Position numbers and translations under genes: made by a program. A stretch of DNA of 42,969 nt, taken from positions 1-42,969 of the forward strand of contig NZ_BOOR01000022.1 of the NCBI RefSeq assembly GCF_016863335.1, written 5' to 3'. A model generated the notes under the pieces. It worked only from the letters and a program-made list of their open reading frames with translations. It was not told the origin of the DNA and did no database searches. Of this stretch, positions 8,231-16,755 are shown piece by piece. This DNA comes from Planotetraspora thailandica. Its GTDB lineage: Bacteria; Actinomycetota; Actinomycetes; Streptosporangiales; Streptosporangiaceae. Position 1 is the first letter of the stretch. Each line of letters starts with the position of its first letter.

Positions 8231-8920
8231 TCAGCGCCCCAGCTCCTGATACGTACGGGTACGCCAGCGCAGGAACGGGACGTCCGGCTGGCGGCCGTTC
8301 AGGTACTGCCACGGCCACTCCGTCACCAGATCGCCGATGAGGTCGAACTGGTCCGCCGCAGCGGCCCAGTCCTGGCTGAGGGCGAAGGCCATGGCGAACT
8401 CGTTGTGGTAGTTCGGCCAGCGAGGCCGGCGCACGTACTCCGCGTGGCGCACGGAGCGGTCGGCGGCCTCGTGCAGCGACGCGCGCACCTCGGCCGACCG
8501 CAGGTACGCCGGCCCCTCGTCGCCCAGATCCAGCCACTGCTCGAGGTGGGCGACGACCGGCAGGTCCGGATCCCGGTCGGTGACGTCGTCGAGGCAGTTC
8601 TCCGCGAGCGTCAGCCGTTTGAAGAAGAGCTTGAAGGCGTTTTCGCTGACCGTGTTCGCCCGTCCGCCACCGCGCGCCTCCCAGGCCCAGAAGATGGCGT
8701 GGGCCCCCTTGAACAGCAGCGGCAGCGGCGAACGTGGTTCCGCCGCGACCCAGTCGTCGACCCACCGCTCCGCGCCGCCGACATCGGCGGCGATCTTGAG
8801 ATAGAACGTGTGGTCGTCGGGGTGGTCGATCGGGGCGAGCAGGTCGGTCAGCGTTCGCCAGTCACCGGCCTTGCCCGCGGCGATGAGTTGCGCGGCGAGC
8901 GGATCGCCTCCTGGCGGCAC
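8231..8920 (-). pseudogene. DUF4034-like protein with internal deletion and lost N-terminus
   Basis: The reading frame encodes LIAAGKAGDWRTLTDLLAPI, AAEPRSPLPLLFKGAHAIFW, AEAWEARGGGRA-type and HEAADRSVRHAEYVRRPRWP segments, the layout of DUF4034-like actinobacterial proteins. Those are normally near 300 residues. Here ENCLDDVTDRDPD passes directly into LPVVAHLEQWLDLGDEGP, skipping the central ~65 residues, so an in-frame deletion is likely. The 5' end abuts a second truncated gene on the other strand (from about 8893). A GTG at 8920 gives about 229 residues but has no clear ribosome-binding site. Probably non-functional, although the frame is open. Confidence 0.6.
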
Positions 8921-9463
8921 TCGTGGACCGAGCCGGCCGCGCTGGTCGGCGTGGACGGCGCCCCGCTGGAGCTGACCGACCTCGCCGAGATGGCGGTGGA
9001 CCCGGCGACCCTCGACCAGGCCCGCGCAGAGCTGGCCCGGAGTGGCGTCGACGTCACCGCGGGCCGGCACGTCCAGCAACGGGCCACCGCCGACCACGCC
9101 GAGATCTACGCCGGGATCGTCAACCTGATGGTCGCCAAGCGGCGCACCGACCTCCTGGTCCTCAGTAACGGGCTGCTGCTGGTGCCTGGGGTGCCGCGGC
9201 TCAAGATGCGCACTTCGCTGCGCCGGATGGCGCAGCGGATCGAGTCCGGTGACGCGCAGGCGCTGGCCACCACCGACGGCAACCGGTTCATCCCGTACGA
9301 GGAGATCGTCGCGGCGGAACGGCTGCGCAGGTTCCCGGTCAAGTACGGGCTGACCCTGCACAGCGGCGAGAAGGTGGAGCTGCGGCGGGGCGGCGAGTCC
9401 GAGGACGTGGCCGACGGCCAGCAGGTGCTGGAGCGGGCGCTGCAGTCCGTCACGCGGGATTGA
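8893..9463 (+). pseudogene. Conserved actinobacterial protein of unknown function, 5'-truncated
   Basis: The frame is recognisable from ERIASWRHSWTEPAALVGVD onward and includes AEIYAGIVNLMVAKRRTDLL, SNGLLLVPGVPRLKMR, TTDGNRFIPYEEIVAAERLR and LTLHSGEKVELRRGG. It ends with a normal stop at 9463. No start codon or ribosome-binding site lies near its left edge, where the sequence turns into the N-terminal part of the oppositely oriented gene. A family domain of this kind usually has more sequence upstream, so the gene appears to have lost its N-terminus and promoter in the rearrangement that joined it to 8231-8920. Confidence 0.6.
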
Positions 9464-9571
9464 TGCTCCGGTCGGCGCCAGGGTTCCGACCAGCCGCGTT
9501 ACTCGAGGCGAAACACCGACGTACGCTCATGCCGCCGAAGCGGTGAGGAAGTGCTCATCGGTTGTGTTCGA

Positions 9572-9967
9572 TTAGCTGATCCTCTGTACGGTGGCACCCT
9601 GTCGGATGGCGCGGGGGATCTCGGCGACGGAGTCCACGATGTCGATCAGGTGGGCGATGCTCTCGGCTGGAGCGGTGGAGCTGACGTCGACGGTGTAGGT
9701 GATCCCGGTTGACCGCCAGCTCTCGGTATCGAAGCCGCCGGCCGCGGAAACGCGCACTCCCAGGAGTTCGATTCCCAGTGCGGCGGCCTCCCGGTAAAGG
9801 TCGTTGAGGACGCATCCCGCGGCCGCGAGGTGGAGGAGATGTCCGCCGGTGAAGTCCGCCCTGACGCTCACGCCCTCGGGCGTCCACCGATGAGGGAAAT
9901 GCACCGCGTGCTCGTCCGTCGCCTTCAGCGATCCTGCGCTCACGGTCACGTTGAAACGATCATCCAT
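9572..9967 (-). CDS. OsmC-family protein
   Basis: A 131-residue protein starting at ATG 9967 (MDDRFNVTVSAGSLKATDEH). The OsmC fold is evident from the FPHRWTPEGVSVRADFTGGH strand, the helix start HLAAAGCVLNDLYREAAALG with the first active-site Cys (about residue 52), and the strand GITYTVDVSSTAP. Classical OsmC/Ohr peroxiredoxins have a second Cys near the C-terminus. Here the corresponding region reads IVDSVAEIPRAIRQGA without Cys, so a thiol-peroxidase role is doubtful. A perfect palindrome at 10001-10023 lies upstream and may control it. Confidence 0.82.
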   Translation of the reverse strand: MDDRFNVTVSAGSLKATDEHAVHFPHRWTPEGVSVRADFTGGHLLHLAAAGCVLNDLYREAAALGIELLGVRVSAAGGFDTESWRSTGITYTVDVSSTAPAESIAHLIDIVDSVAEIPRAIRQGATVQRIS

Positions 9968-10000
9968 GATTCGGCTCCCGGCATCTCGGGCGTACGGACC

Positions 10001-10023
10001 TGTAGGACAAGAGCCGTCCTACA
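10001..10023. promoter_or_regulatory. Perfect 8-bp inverted repeat, operator-like
   Basis: TGTAGGAC, seven bases, GTCCTACA. It lies 34 bases upstream of the OsmC start codon, in the right place for an operator overlapping its promoter. The regulator is unknown, and none of the nearby regulators is an obvious match. Confidence 0.5.
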
Positions 10024-10265
10024 CGTCGCAGCCGCCAACCGGCAACACAGCACCTCTAATACAAGCTCATAAAGATCCGAGTATGGCGGTTGAGAAAGAG
10101 ACCGGCCGTACAGAGTCCCGACCCCGCTTGATCTCGGTCTTCTCGGGCCATTGGCAAGCCATTAACTGTCGCAGGCCGCGAGGCTCCAGATAGAGGCTTT
10201 TTCGGCATGATGGAGCAGGGTGATCTATCTGCCACCGCTGGCCGGCAAATGACCGGAGCAATGTG

Positions 10266-11108
10266 ATGACCTCGGAACTCGACGGCTCCGCACCGTCCTT
10301 GCCTGCCGCTGAGCGAGGGGTCTCTTTCCCCGCTCGGTCAATGCCCGCAGGTGCGTGCATCGTCGTTCTGGGGACGTGCGCAATCTTGCCGATCGATCCG
10401 GAGGCGTCTGTACGGACTGCGATCGTCGGTGTGGTCGCAGTCTTGCTGATTGTCGGCGCCTGCATCCTGCGGTCGGCAGCGGCCGTCCGCGCCGCAGCAT
10501 TCATCGGCCCGCTCTTCTGTTGTTTCGCGGTGGGGATTCTCGGTGAATGGCCTCCCGCAGTCACCACGATCCTGGTCTGCGTGCTCCCCTTGGGGTGCCT
10601 GTTGCTCGCCGGTCGGCATGCTGCCCTGAGGCCGGCGGCGCCATGGTTCGTACGTGGATCGTTGACGCCTGAGGCTCCCTGGCTGGGCCTGGCCACCGTG
10701 GTGCTCAGCGCAGCGGCACTTACGGCATGGGCACTCATAGTGCGCCCTGAGCCCGCCGAATACCTTCGGGAGTTGCAACGGCTTCCGCTCGGGCTTGCCA
10801 TTCTGGGCATCGCGGCGTTCGCCCTGGTCAATCCAGTGTGGGAGGAGTTGCTCTTCCGAGGAGTACTGCTGGCCGAACTCGCCTCGGTCTGGGGCACCAA
10901 AGCGGCGGTGGTGCTGCAAGCCGTGCTATTCGGAGCAGCGCATTTCGCGGGCTTCCCGTCCGGCGCCATCGGGATGATCATGGCGGGTTTCTGGGGGTTC
11001 GTCCTAGGCGTCATGCGTCTGCGCAGCGGCGGCATCTTGATCTCTTACGTGGTGCACGTGACCGCCAACGTGGTCATCGGGGCGGCGTCAATCCTGATCC
11101 TGCGCTGA
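10266..11108 (+). CDS. CPBP-family intramembrane glutamic protease
   Basis: A 280-residue polytopic membrane protein starting at ATG 10266. It has about eight hydrophobic segments. The signature motifs of CPBP (Abi/Rce1-like) proteases are complete: WEELLFRG (EExxxR, residues about 192-199), FGAAHF with its His (about 226), and a C-terminal HVTAN. Bacterial members process prenylated or bacteriocin-related peptides or act in immunity to them. The substrate here is unknown. It ends at 11108, convergent with the DUF1996 gene, with a shared terminator hairpin in between. Confidence 0.88.
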   Translation: MTSELDGSAPSLPAAERGVSFPARSMPAGACIVVLGTCAILPIDPEASVRTAIVGVVAVLLIVGACILRSAAAVRAAAFIGPLFCCFAVGILGEWPPAVTTILVCVLPLGCLLLAGRHAALRPAAPWFVRGSLTPEAPWLGLATVVLSAAALTAWALIVRPEPAEYLRELQRLPLGLAILGIAAFALVNPVWEELLFRGVLLAELASVWGTKAAVVLQAVLFGAAHFAGFPSGAIGMIMAGFWGFVLGVMRLRSGGILISYVVHVTANVVIGAASILILR

Positions 11109-11139
11109 GCGCTTTCGTGCCGGTACGGTCCTGGCGTCG

Positions 11140-11198
11140 TTCGCACACGTACCGTGCCGGTGGCCCCGAAAACGGGACCACCGGCACGGTCGTGCGAA
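11140..11198. terminator. Two-tier hairpin between convergent genes
   Basis: An inner 13-bp stem ACCGTGCCGGTGG/CCACCGGCACGGT (11151-11163 with 11178-11190) is extended by a loop helix CCC/GGG and by an outer stem TTCGCAC/GTGCGAA (11140-11146 with 11192-11198). It sits between the convergent stops at 11108 and 11210, so it probably terminates both transcripts. Confidence 0.8.
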
Positions 11199-11209
11199 GT
11201 GGGGATTGG

Positions 11210-12412
11210 TCAGCCCCAGCCGGGGGTGATGCCGCACTTGGCGTCTGCGTTGATGCAGACCTTCACCAGCGCGCCGAGCTTCTCCGGCTTCCATGCGTTC
11301 ATGAAGTCGCCGTGCATCGAGGACGCCATGCCCGACGACAGCTTCAGGCCGTTACCGCCGAGGGAGTTGTAGCCGACCATGAGCGAGATGTTGGGGACCG
11401 CGACCGGGTACTTGCCGGAGCACTTGCCGTTGGTGGCCGGCCCCATGTGCGACTTGTGGTCGGGCGAGTCGATGTGCTTGCCGTCCCAGCAGTCCTCGAA
11501 CGTCACCTGACGAATCAGATTGCCGCCCTTCGCGCAGACCGGCCAGTTGCCGTCGGCGCTGCGTCCGATCTCCGCGCTGCCGGCGCACCAGAACTGGCCG
11601 GAGGCGCCCTTCGGCGTCGCCACCTGTCGCTTGGCGTCGCCGGTCACCATGACCAGACCCGGGGGGAACGGCACGACCGTCGACGGGTCCTTGAGCCGGG
11701 AGCCGTAGTACACGCGGAAGTTCTTCATTGGGACCGGCTTGCCGTCACGCAGCAGTTGCGGCACCCAGTAGGCGCTGTGGTCCCCGGGCGCGTTGCAGGT
11801 CGTGGGGCTCGCGAGCAGCTTGGCCGGCGTGGTGGTGGCATTCACTTTCGGACCGAAGAAAGTGTGCATGTGGGAGGCGCCAGGCAGACCGGGCAGCACG
11901 ATCGGGTCGTCCGCCGCCCGGTTGGACATCGAGCAGTCGGTGTGGAACTCGGGGACTCGCACGATTCCCGCGGGGACCTTCTTGGGTGCGACCTTGCGGT
12001 AGACGTCCAGGGCCTGCTTCCACGCGGCCTGGTTCACCGGCACCCAGCCGCCCTTGGGTGCGGCGCTGCCCGTCGCGTTGCCCGCGGTGTTGCCGGCCGT
12101 GTTGCCCGCCGTACTGCCCGTGCCACCGCCGGCCGCGCTGCTCGACTGCGTCGGCTTGGACGGCGTGGCCGGGGTGGCCGGCTTGGCCGACTTGGATGGT
12201 GTGGGCGCTGTCGCCGGCTTGGACGGCGCGGCCAGAGCGTCCGACGACGGCGGGACGGTGCCCGGTTCGGCTGCTGACACGGGGCTGGAGGACACGGACG
12301 AGCCGGAGGCGCCGGTGGACCCCTGGTCGTTGCACCCGGTCGTCAGGGCCACGGTGAGCAGCATGACGGCAGCCGCCGAACAAAGCTTACTTGCGCTGTT
12401 TTGCCAATTCAT
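11210..12412 (-). CDS. Secreted DUF1996 domain protein
   Basis: About 400 residues from ATG 12412. Residues 1-27 are a signal peptide ending LTVALTTGC, close to a lipobox but with Thr at -3. A Pro/Ala/Ser/Thr-rich linker follows (about 30-115), including NTAGNTAGNATG repeats. The DUF1996 domain (about 120-400) contains VPEFHTDCSMSNRAADDPIV, GASHMHTFFG, SAYWVPQL, FWCAGS and FEDCWDGKHIDSPDHKSHM, with conserved His, Asp and Cys residues. DUF1996 proteins are extracellular in actinomycetes and fungi, and their enzymatic role is not established. The upstream ~100 bases are unusually AT-rich and probably hold the promoter and a long leader. Confidence 0.88.
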   Translation of the reverse strand: MNWQNSASKLCSAAAVMLLTVALTTGCNDQGSTGASGSSVSSSPVSAAEPGTVPPSSDALAAPSKPATAPTPSKSAKPATPATPSKPTQSSSAAGGGTGSTAGNTAGNTAGNATGSAAPKGGWVPVNQAAWKQALDVYRKVAPKKVPAGIVRVPEFHTDCSMSNRAADDPIVLPGLPGASHMHTFFGPKVNATTTPAKLLASPTTCNAPGDHSAYWVPQLLRDGKPVPMKNFRVYYGSRLKDPSTVVPFPPGLVMVTGDAKRQVATPKGASGQFWCAGSAEIGRSADGNWPVCAKGGNLIRQVTFEDCWDGKHIDSPDHKSHMGPATNGKCSGKYPVAVPNISLMVGYNSLGGNGLKLSSGMASSMHGDFMNAWKPEKLGALVKVCINADAKCGITPGWG

Positions 12413-12809
12413 CGAGGACTGCACCTTTCTCTCGGAGAGGAAGAATACAGTCCAAGGCACCTTCTTTGGGGCAGTAATGGATTGTTCTTGCTTTCGGTCT
12501 AAAATTGCACCTGACCTGCAGGAATGGCCCCGATGTGTTCTTTTGGATTTCTCCGAAAAAACTGTTATCCGCCGATGATCCGGAGCGTCAGTGTGATTGC
12601 TGGCTCGTTCCACTCGCGGGGCAGCCCGACTCGCAGAACCTTACTCAAGCCGTATAACGGCGGTTAGGTCTGAAGGTGGAGCAGACCGTAACGATGAGCC
12701 GGCTTCGAGATCCATCGGAAGCCCACAGGCAGACGCAGCTGTCCCCTACGGGTGGGACGACGGCGACGAGACGATCAGCAAAGAAGCCGACGCCTGACAA
12801 GGTTTTCCA
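12413..12809. other. AT-richer leader of the DUF1996 gene, then gene-free sequence
   Basis: From 12413 to about 12580 the DNA is clearly less GC-rich than the rest of the window and contains stretches such as TTGGATTTCTCCGAAAAAAC. This is likely the promoter and 5' UTR of the minus-strand DUF1996 gene. From 12580 to 12809 I see no gene; the short plus-strand frame there has no family resemblance. Confidence 0.4.
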
Positions 12810-14063
12810 TCATGTCTCCGGGTAGCCTTCCGCGGTCTTTGCTGCTTCGTCGAATGCCGCTTCCGCATCAGTGCTACCTAACTGCCTGAGCTTCGCGGCG
12901 AGGTTGGGCAGCAGGGAGGAGAGACGGGGGCCGTAGCGGTCGGGGTGAGCCTTGGCCAGCTCCCGGTAGACGGCCACTGCCTCCTGCGCTGGGGGCAGCG
13001 CCTCGGCGTGCAGGCCCAGCTCCGCGAAGCGGACGCTGAGGCTGGCCAGCGAGTCGGCGAGGTCGGGCCGGTAACGGTCGGGGTGAGCCTTGGCCAGCTC
13101 CCGGTAGACGGCCGCCGCTTCCTCCGCTGGGGGCAGCGCCTCGGCGGGCCGGCGCAGCGCGGAGAACGTCACGCCGAGGTTGTGCAGCGAGCGGGCGAGG
13201 TCGGGGCGGTAGAGCTCGGGGTAAGTCTCGGCCATCTCTCGGCGGATGGTCACCGCCTCGTGCTCGGCTGGGAGGGCGTCGGCGTACCGGCCCAGCGCCG
13301 AGAACGTCACGCCGAGGTTGTGCAGGGAGTGGGCGAGGTCGGGGCGGTAGAGCTCGGGGTAAGTCTCGGCCATCTCTCGGCGGATGGTCACCGCCTCCTG
13401 CGTCGGGGGGAGCGCCTCGGCGTACCGGCCCAACCCCGAGAACGTCACGCCGAGGTTGTGCAGCGAGTAGGCGAGGTCGGGGCGGTAACGGTCGGGGTGA
13501 GCTTCGGCCAGCTCCCGATAGATGTCCACTGCCTCCTGCGTCGGGGGGAGCGCCTCGGCGTACTGGTCCAGCTCCGTGAACGTCACGCCGAGGTTGTGCA
13601 GCGAGTGGGCGAGGTCGGGGCGGCGAGTGTCGGGGTGAGCTTCGGCCAGCTCGCGGCGGATGGTCACTGCCTCCTGCTCGGCTGGGCGGGCGTCGGCGGG
13701 CCGGCCCAGCTCTGAGAGCGTCAGGCCGAGGTTGTGCAGGGAGCGGGCGAGGTCGGGGCGGTGGCGGTCGGGGTAGGCCCGAGCCAACTTCCGATGGATG
13801 ACCACCGCCTCGCCCGTGAGAGACAGAGCCGTGTCAAAGCGTCCCATCTTGCTTGCCAGCTCACCATTGATCATCAGCCAGCGGGCATAGCGCTCGCGGA
13901 CCACTCCGTAGACGGTTGGTGCGAAGATCCCCGACACCGCCCCGACGATGCCGCCCGCCCATGCCCAACGCGCATCTCCCAACAACTGCCCGACCGCCGC
14001 CCCTGCGACGGCCAGTCCCACTCCTAAGCCGGCAGCGGCTTTCGACCGCCTGACACCACCCAT
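12810..14063 (-). CDS. Membrane-anchored tetratricopeptide-repeat protein
   Basis: From ATG 14063 the protein has 417 residues. Residues 1-50 hold two hydrophobic segments (AAAGLGVGLAVAGAAVGQLL and AWAGGIVGAVSGIFAPTVYG). Seven kinesin-light-chain-type TPR units of 46 residues follow, each of the form EAVTIRRELAEAHPD..RPDLA.SLHNLGVTFSELGRYAEAL (consensus abbreviated). The last two are degenerate. Such proteins are scaffolds. In actinomycetes this repeat type is often fused or adjacent to NB-ARC or CHAT domains, but none is present here. Repeats 3-5 are almost identical at the DNA level, which shows recent repeat exchange or copying. Confidence 0.85.
   Translation of the reverse strand: MGGVRRSKAAAGLGVGLAVAGAAVGQLLGDARWAWAGGIVGAVSGIFAPTVYGVVRERYARWLMINGELASKMGRFDTALSLTGEAVVIHRKLARAYPDRHRPDLARSLHNLGLTLSELGRPADARPAEQEAVTIRRELAEAHPDTRRPDLAHSLHNLGVTFTELDQYAEALPPTQEAVDIYRELAEAHPDRYRPDLAYSLHNLGVTFSGLGRYAEALPPTQEAVTIRREMAETYPELYRPDLAHSLHNLGVTFSALGRYADALPAEHEAVTIRREMAETYPELYRPDLARSLHNLGVTFSALRRPAEALPPAEEAAAVYRELAKAHPDRYRPDLADSLASLSVRFAELGLHAEALPPAQEAVAVYRELAKAHPDRYGPRLSSLLPNLAAKLRQLGSTDAEAAFDEAAKTAEGYPET
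12940..13800 (-). repeat. Tandem 138-bp coding repeats (TPR units)
   Basis: The TPR gene contains tandem units of 138 bp. For example, CGGGGTGAGCCTTGGCCAGC recurs at 12941 and 13079, and a stretch of about 60 identical bases starts at 13201 and again at 13339. Identity is highest in the middle units and decays toward both ends. Confidence 0.8.
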
Positions 14064-14256
14064 ACGTCCATAGTGGAATCGGCCCCGAGGCCTGTCGCAT
14101 TCCGTCACCACACCGTGATCCGACGACGGATGGCCGTGAGATCAATATCCAGCCGCCGGCAACCAGTAGCCGGTCACGTTTCCTCCGGTGGTGTAGCCAA
14201 GCTGCTGAAGCAGGACATGGGGCGGGCCGTCGTGTGACGGTCGGCGAGTTCCCGAC

Positions 14257-14574
14257 TCAGCCGGCACTCCCACTCGGAGATTCGGATACCGATTCGGCGA
14301 TGCTTCCCACCTGGACTGCGTCGGCTCTGATGGTCGCCACGACGACACCGACCCAGTGTCTGTGTTCATCCCATCGGATCAGGGGAAATCCCGCACAGCG
14401 CCCAATGGCATGACCTGTCGCGGTGGGCACCGTCAGAAGATCCCCAATACTGAGGTTTCCATCGCGCTTCAGGACGGGGCCCGCAAGCAGGTGACCTTCG
14501 AAGCCATCGAAGTCCGGATAGACCGTTTTGATACGGAACGCGAAGCCGCTCACGTCCGAAGAGTGTATGAGCAC
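14257..14574 (-). CDS. Small protein resembling EF-Tu domain 2
   Basis: The frame encodes SGFAFRIKTVYPDFDGFEGH, LLAGPVLKRDGNLSIGDLLT, VPTATGHAIGRCAGFPLIRW and WVGVVVATIRADAVQVGSIA. This is the beta-barrel pattern of translation-factor domain 2 (EF-Tu/SelB type) without any GTPase domain. GTG 14574 gives 105 residues and lies three bases after the stop of the DUF2332 gene, suggesting translational coupling. A GTG at 14553 is an alternative. Stand-alone domain-2-like proteins of this size occur in actinomycetes without known role. The assignment is by pattern and is uncertain. Confidence 0.55.
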   Translation of the reverse strand: MLIHSSDVSGFAFRIKTVYPDFDGFEGHLLAGPVLKRDGNLSIGDLLTVPTATGHAIGRCAGFPLIRWDEHRHWVGVVVATIRADAVQVGSIAESVSESPSGSAG

Positions 14575-14578
14575 CGCG

Positions 14579-15760
14579 TCAGCCGGCGTTTGCGTGCGCC
14601 GGCAACCACTGGAAGTCGTCGGTCTCGTGCCGGGCTGGGGCGAGCCAGCGCAGGTAGGGGTCGGCCATGGCGAGCAGGGCGTCGTCGCGGCGTCCGGGGC
14701 CACGCAGGCTCGCCCCGACCAGAAAGAGGGAGTTGCGCTGGGCCAGCGGGCCGGTCAGTGCGGCCAGGCCCTGGTCGGCGCTCGCGACGAGGCCGGGGGC
14801 TTCTGCGAACACCCACGCCACTGGGCGGCGCGCGGCAGCTTGCTCGATCTGGGCGACGAAGGCCGTCCTGGCGTCGGCGTCGAGGTAGCTGAGCAGGGTA
14901 GCGGTGAAGACCACGACAGGCTCACGGCCCGGCAGTTCGCCGAGCAGCCGGGCGGTGTCTGCGGTCGCGTCGCCCTGCACGACGGTTACGGCCGGGGCCG
15001 AGACGGCGAGGTCGATGGCGCCCCGCAGGGTGGCGAGGTCGCCGGCCTGTTCGGGCCAGATGAACGCCTCCAGCCAGGCTCGGGCGATGGGATCGGCCAG
15101 GTCGACCGGATGCCGGTCGATACCCAGCCGGCGCGTGATCTCCGTAACCGGCCCGAGGATTTGGCCCGCGGGGGCGCTGCCCCGTACCTCGCATGTGATC
15201 GTCACCGGCGAGGCGACTGCGGAGGATGCTTCCTGGCCGCCGACACGATAGCGGTAGCGATCCACGAGCAGGTTCAGGCCCGCGCTGGCGCCGGCCTCGA
15301 CCAGGGCGAGCGGTCCCGGCCAGAGCCGGTGAACGTGATCGAGACCCAGACGAAGAGCCACGCAGCGGCGGATCTCGTTGGTCTGAGTAGACCTGCTGCG
15401 CAGGAGCCGGGTGAGCTCGTCGCGGTGTTCGGCACAGAACGCGGCGAAGGTCGGCACGAGCAGACCGTCGACCGGCCGCCGGCCGCCGTGGGTCGGGTAG
15501 TAGTCGGCCAGTGCCGAGCCGGGATCCGACGCCAGGAGCAGGTTCACCGCCGCGAACAGCAGGCTGGGCCGCCGCTGCTCGCCGGGGGTGGCCATGAGCA
15601 GGTCCAACAGTGTGTCGTCGTCGGCGATGCCCTCGCTCAGCGTCTCGTACACCGGAGAACGGCCACGGCACTGCGTGGCCGCGAAGAACCGGAAGAGGCG
15701 CTGGAGTCGCTGAACCTCAATGTCTGTGCCACCCGCCGGATGGTCCGGGCCCGTTGCCAC
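14579..15760 (-). CDS. DUF2332 family protein
   Basis: A 393-residue protein from GTG 15760. Characteristic DUF2332 segments are visible: RLFRFFAATQCRGRSPVYET, a SLLFAAVNLLLASDPGSALA stretch, FAAFCAEHRDELTRLLRSRS-TQTNE, and ALVEAGASAGLNLLVDRYRY, which resembles a methyltransferase-like glycine loop. VVVFTATLLSYLDADARTAF follows. The fold suggests a SAM-dependent methyltransferase relative, but no reaction is established for this family. It is divergent from the XRE regulator at 15843, with only about 80 bases between the two starts, so that regulator is a candidate controller. Confidence 0.82.
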   Translation of the reverse strand: MATGPDHPAGGTDIEVQRLQRLFRFFAATQCRGRSPVYETLSEGIADDDTLLDLLMATPGEQRRPSLLFAAVNLLLASDPGSALADYYPTHGGRRPVDGLLVPTFAAFCAEHRDELTRLLRSRSTQTNEIRRCVALRLGLDHVHRLWPGPLALVEAGASAGLNLLVDRYRYRVGGQEASSAVASPVTITCEVRGSAPAGQILGPVTEITRRLGIDRHPVDLADPIARAWLEAFIWPEQAGDLATLRGAIDLAVSAPAVTVVQGDATADTARLLGELPGREPVVVFTATLLSYLDADARTAFVAQIEQAAARRPVAWVFAEAPGLVASADQGLAALTGPLAQRNSLFLVGASLRGPGRRDDALLAMADPYLRWLAPARHETDDFQWLPAHANAG

Positions 15761-15842
15761 CGCCCGAATCTACCGCTTCGCCAACTCGGGCTATATGCGT
15801 CCCGTACGCGTCGAACTTGACATATGGCCAGATACTAGGTAT

Positions 15843-16676
15843 ATGGACCGCATCGTCAAGCTGGGAGATTTCCTCCGGGCATGCCGAGCCCGCATAAATC
15901 CCGAGGAGGTCGGGATCCACGCTCAGGGAGGGCGTAGGCGCGTGCGGGGGTTGCGACGAGAGGAGCTCGCGCGGCTCGCCGGCGTCAGCGTCGAGTACTA
16001 CACACGCCTCGAGCAGGGGCGCAGCCTCAACGCCTCCCCTGTGATACTCGCTGCGATCGCCCGCGCGATGCGGCTCACCGAGACCGAACGCGTGCACCTG
16101 TTCGATCTGGCCAGCCCTCTTTGTGGCAAGAACCGCTGCGACAAGCTTCCTGCGCAACGTGTGCACCCGGAGACTCAGCTGCTTCTCGACACTCTGGAGC
16201 GCGCTGACATCCCCGCCGCCGTGATCGGCCGTGGAACCGACATTCTGGCCGCCAACCTGATGTTCCGGGCCCTGATGGTCGGCTTCGACACCATGTCGGC
16301 CCGCGAGCGCAACCTCGCTAGATACGTCTTCTTCGACGGCCGGGCCCGCGAGCTGCACTGCGACTGGGACAGTGTGGCCTCAGAAGTCACCGCCGTGCTG
16401 CGTTTTTCCGTCGGCCGGCATCCGGAGGACGCCGCACTCATCGAGCTGACAGGGGAGCTCTGCCTCCACAGCGAGGACTTCCGGCGAATCTGGGACGACC
16501 ACGACGTGCATGAGCGCGTTTCCGGGATCGTGCGCTTCCAGCATCCGGTCGCCGGCGAGCTCGCCCTCACGTACCAGCTCCTCACCCTGCCCACTGACGC
16601 GGAGCAGACGTTGCTCGTCTACACCGTCGAGCCCGGCTCACCCTCCGCCGCCGGTCTCCAACTCCTCGCCAAGTGA
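15843..16676 (+). CDS. XRE/MmyB-type transcriptional regulator
   Basis: A 277-residue protein from ATG 15843. Residues 5-75 form an XRE-type helix-turn-helix (LGDFLRACRARINPEEVGIH, GLRREELARLAGVSVEYYTR, LEQGRSLNASPVILAAIARA). The rest (about 100-270) is the MmyB-like ligand-binding domain, with DIPAAVIGRGTDILAANLMF, a frequently bound-lipid or small-molecule pocket, and RRIWDDHDVHERVSGIVRFQ near the end. Regulators of this type usually sit next to, and control, a divergent enzyme gene. Here that would be the DUF2332 gene. A near-palindrome ATACTAGGTAT precedes the start codon. Confidence 0.88.
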   Translation: MDRIVKLGDFLRACRARINPEEVGIHAQGGRRRVRGLRREELARLAGVSVEYYTRLEQGRSLNASPVILAAIARAMRLTETERVHLFDLASPLCGKNRCDKLPAQRVHPETQLLLDTLERADIPAAVIGRGTDILAANLMFRALMVGFDTMSARERNLARYVFFDGRARELHCDWDSVASEVTAVLRFSVGRHPEDAALIELTGELCLHSEDFRRIWDDHDVHERVSGIVRFQHPVAGELALTYQLLTLPTDAEQTLLVYTVEPGSPSAAGLQLLAK

Positions 16677-16755
16677 GCGCATCGTGGACGAGTCTTGCTT
16701 GAGAGTCGCGACGTCGACATCGCACCTCGGCAGGCCCGTGAGTCCGGCTGAGACC

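Noticed and set aside
8405-8892. Plus-strand N-terminal extension of the gene at 8893-9463
   Set aside because: This part is antisense to the DUF4034-like gene and has shadow composition (VVRPARPAHVLRVAHG); it is not part of the protein.
12945-13715. Plus-strand open frame with VGEVGAVELGVSLGHL repeats
   Set aside because: It is the antisense of the TPR repeats; periodicity comes from the 138-bp coding units on the minus strand.
12940-13800. CRISPR array
   Set aside because: Regular spacing is 138 bp with conserved coding sequence throughout and no unique spacers; it is a protein repeat.
14142-14369. 75-codon minus-strand frame ending LLQQLGYTTGGNVTGYWLPA
   Set aside because: The end looks gene-like, but most of the frame overlaps the better-supported EF-Tu-like gene and there is no convincing start. 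Possibly the tail of a lost gene.
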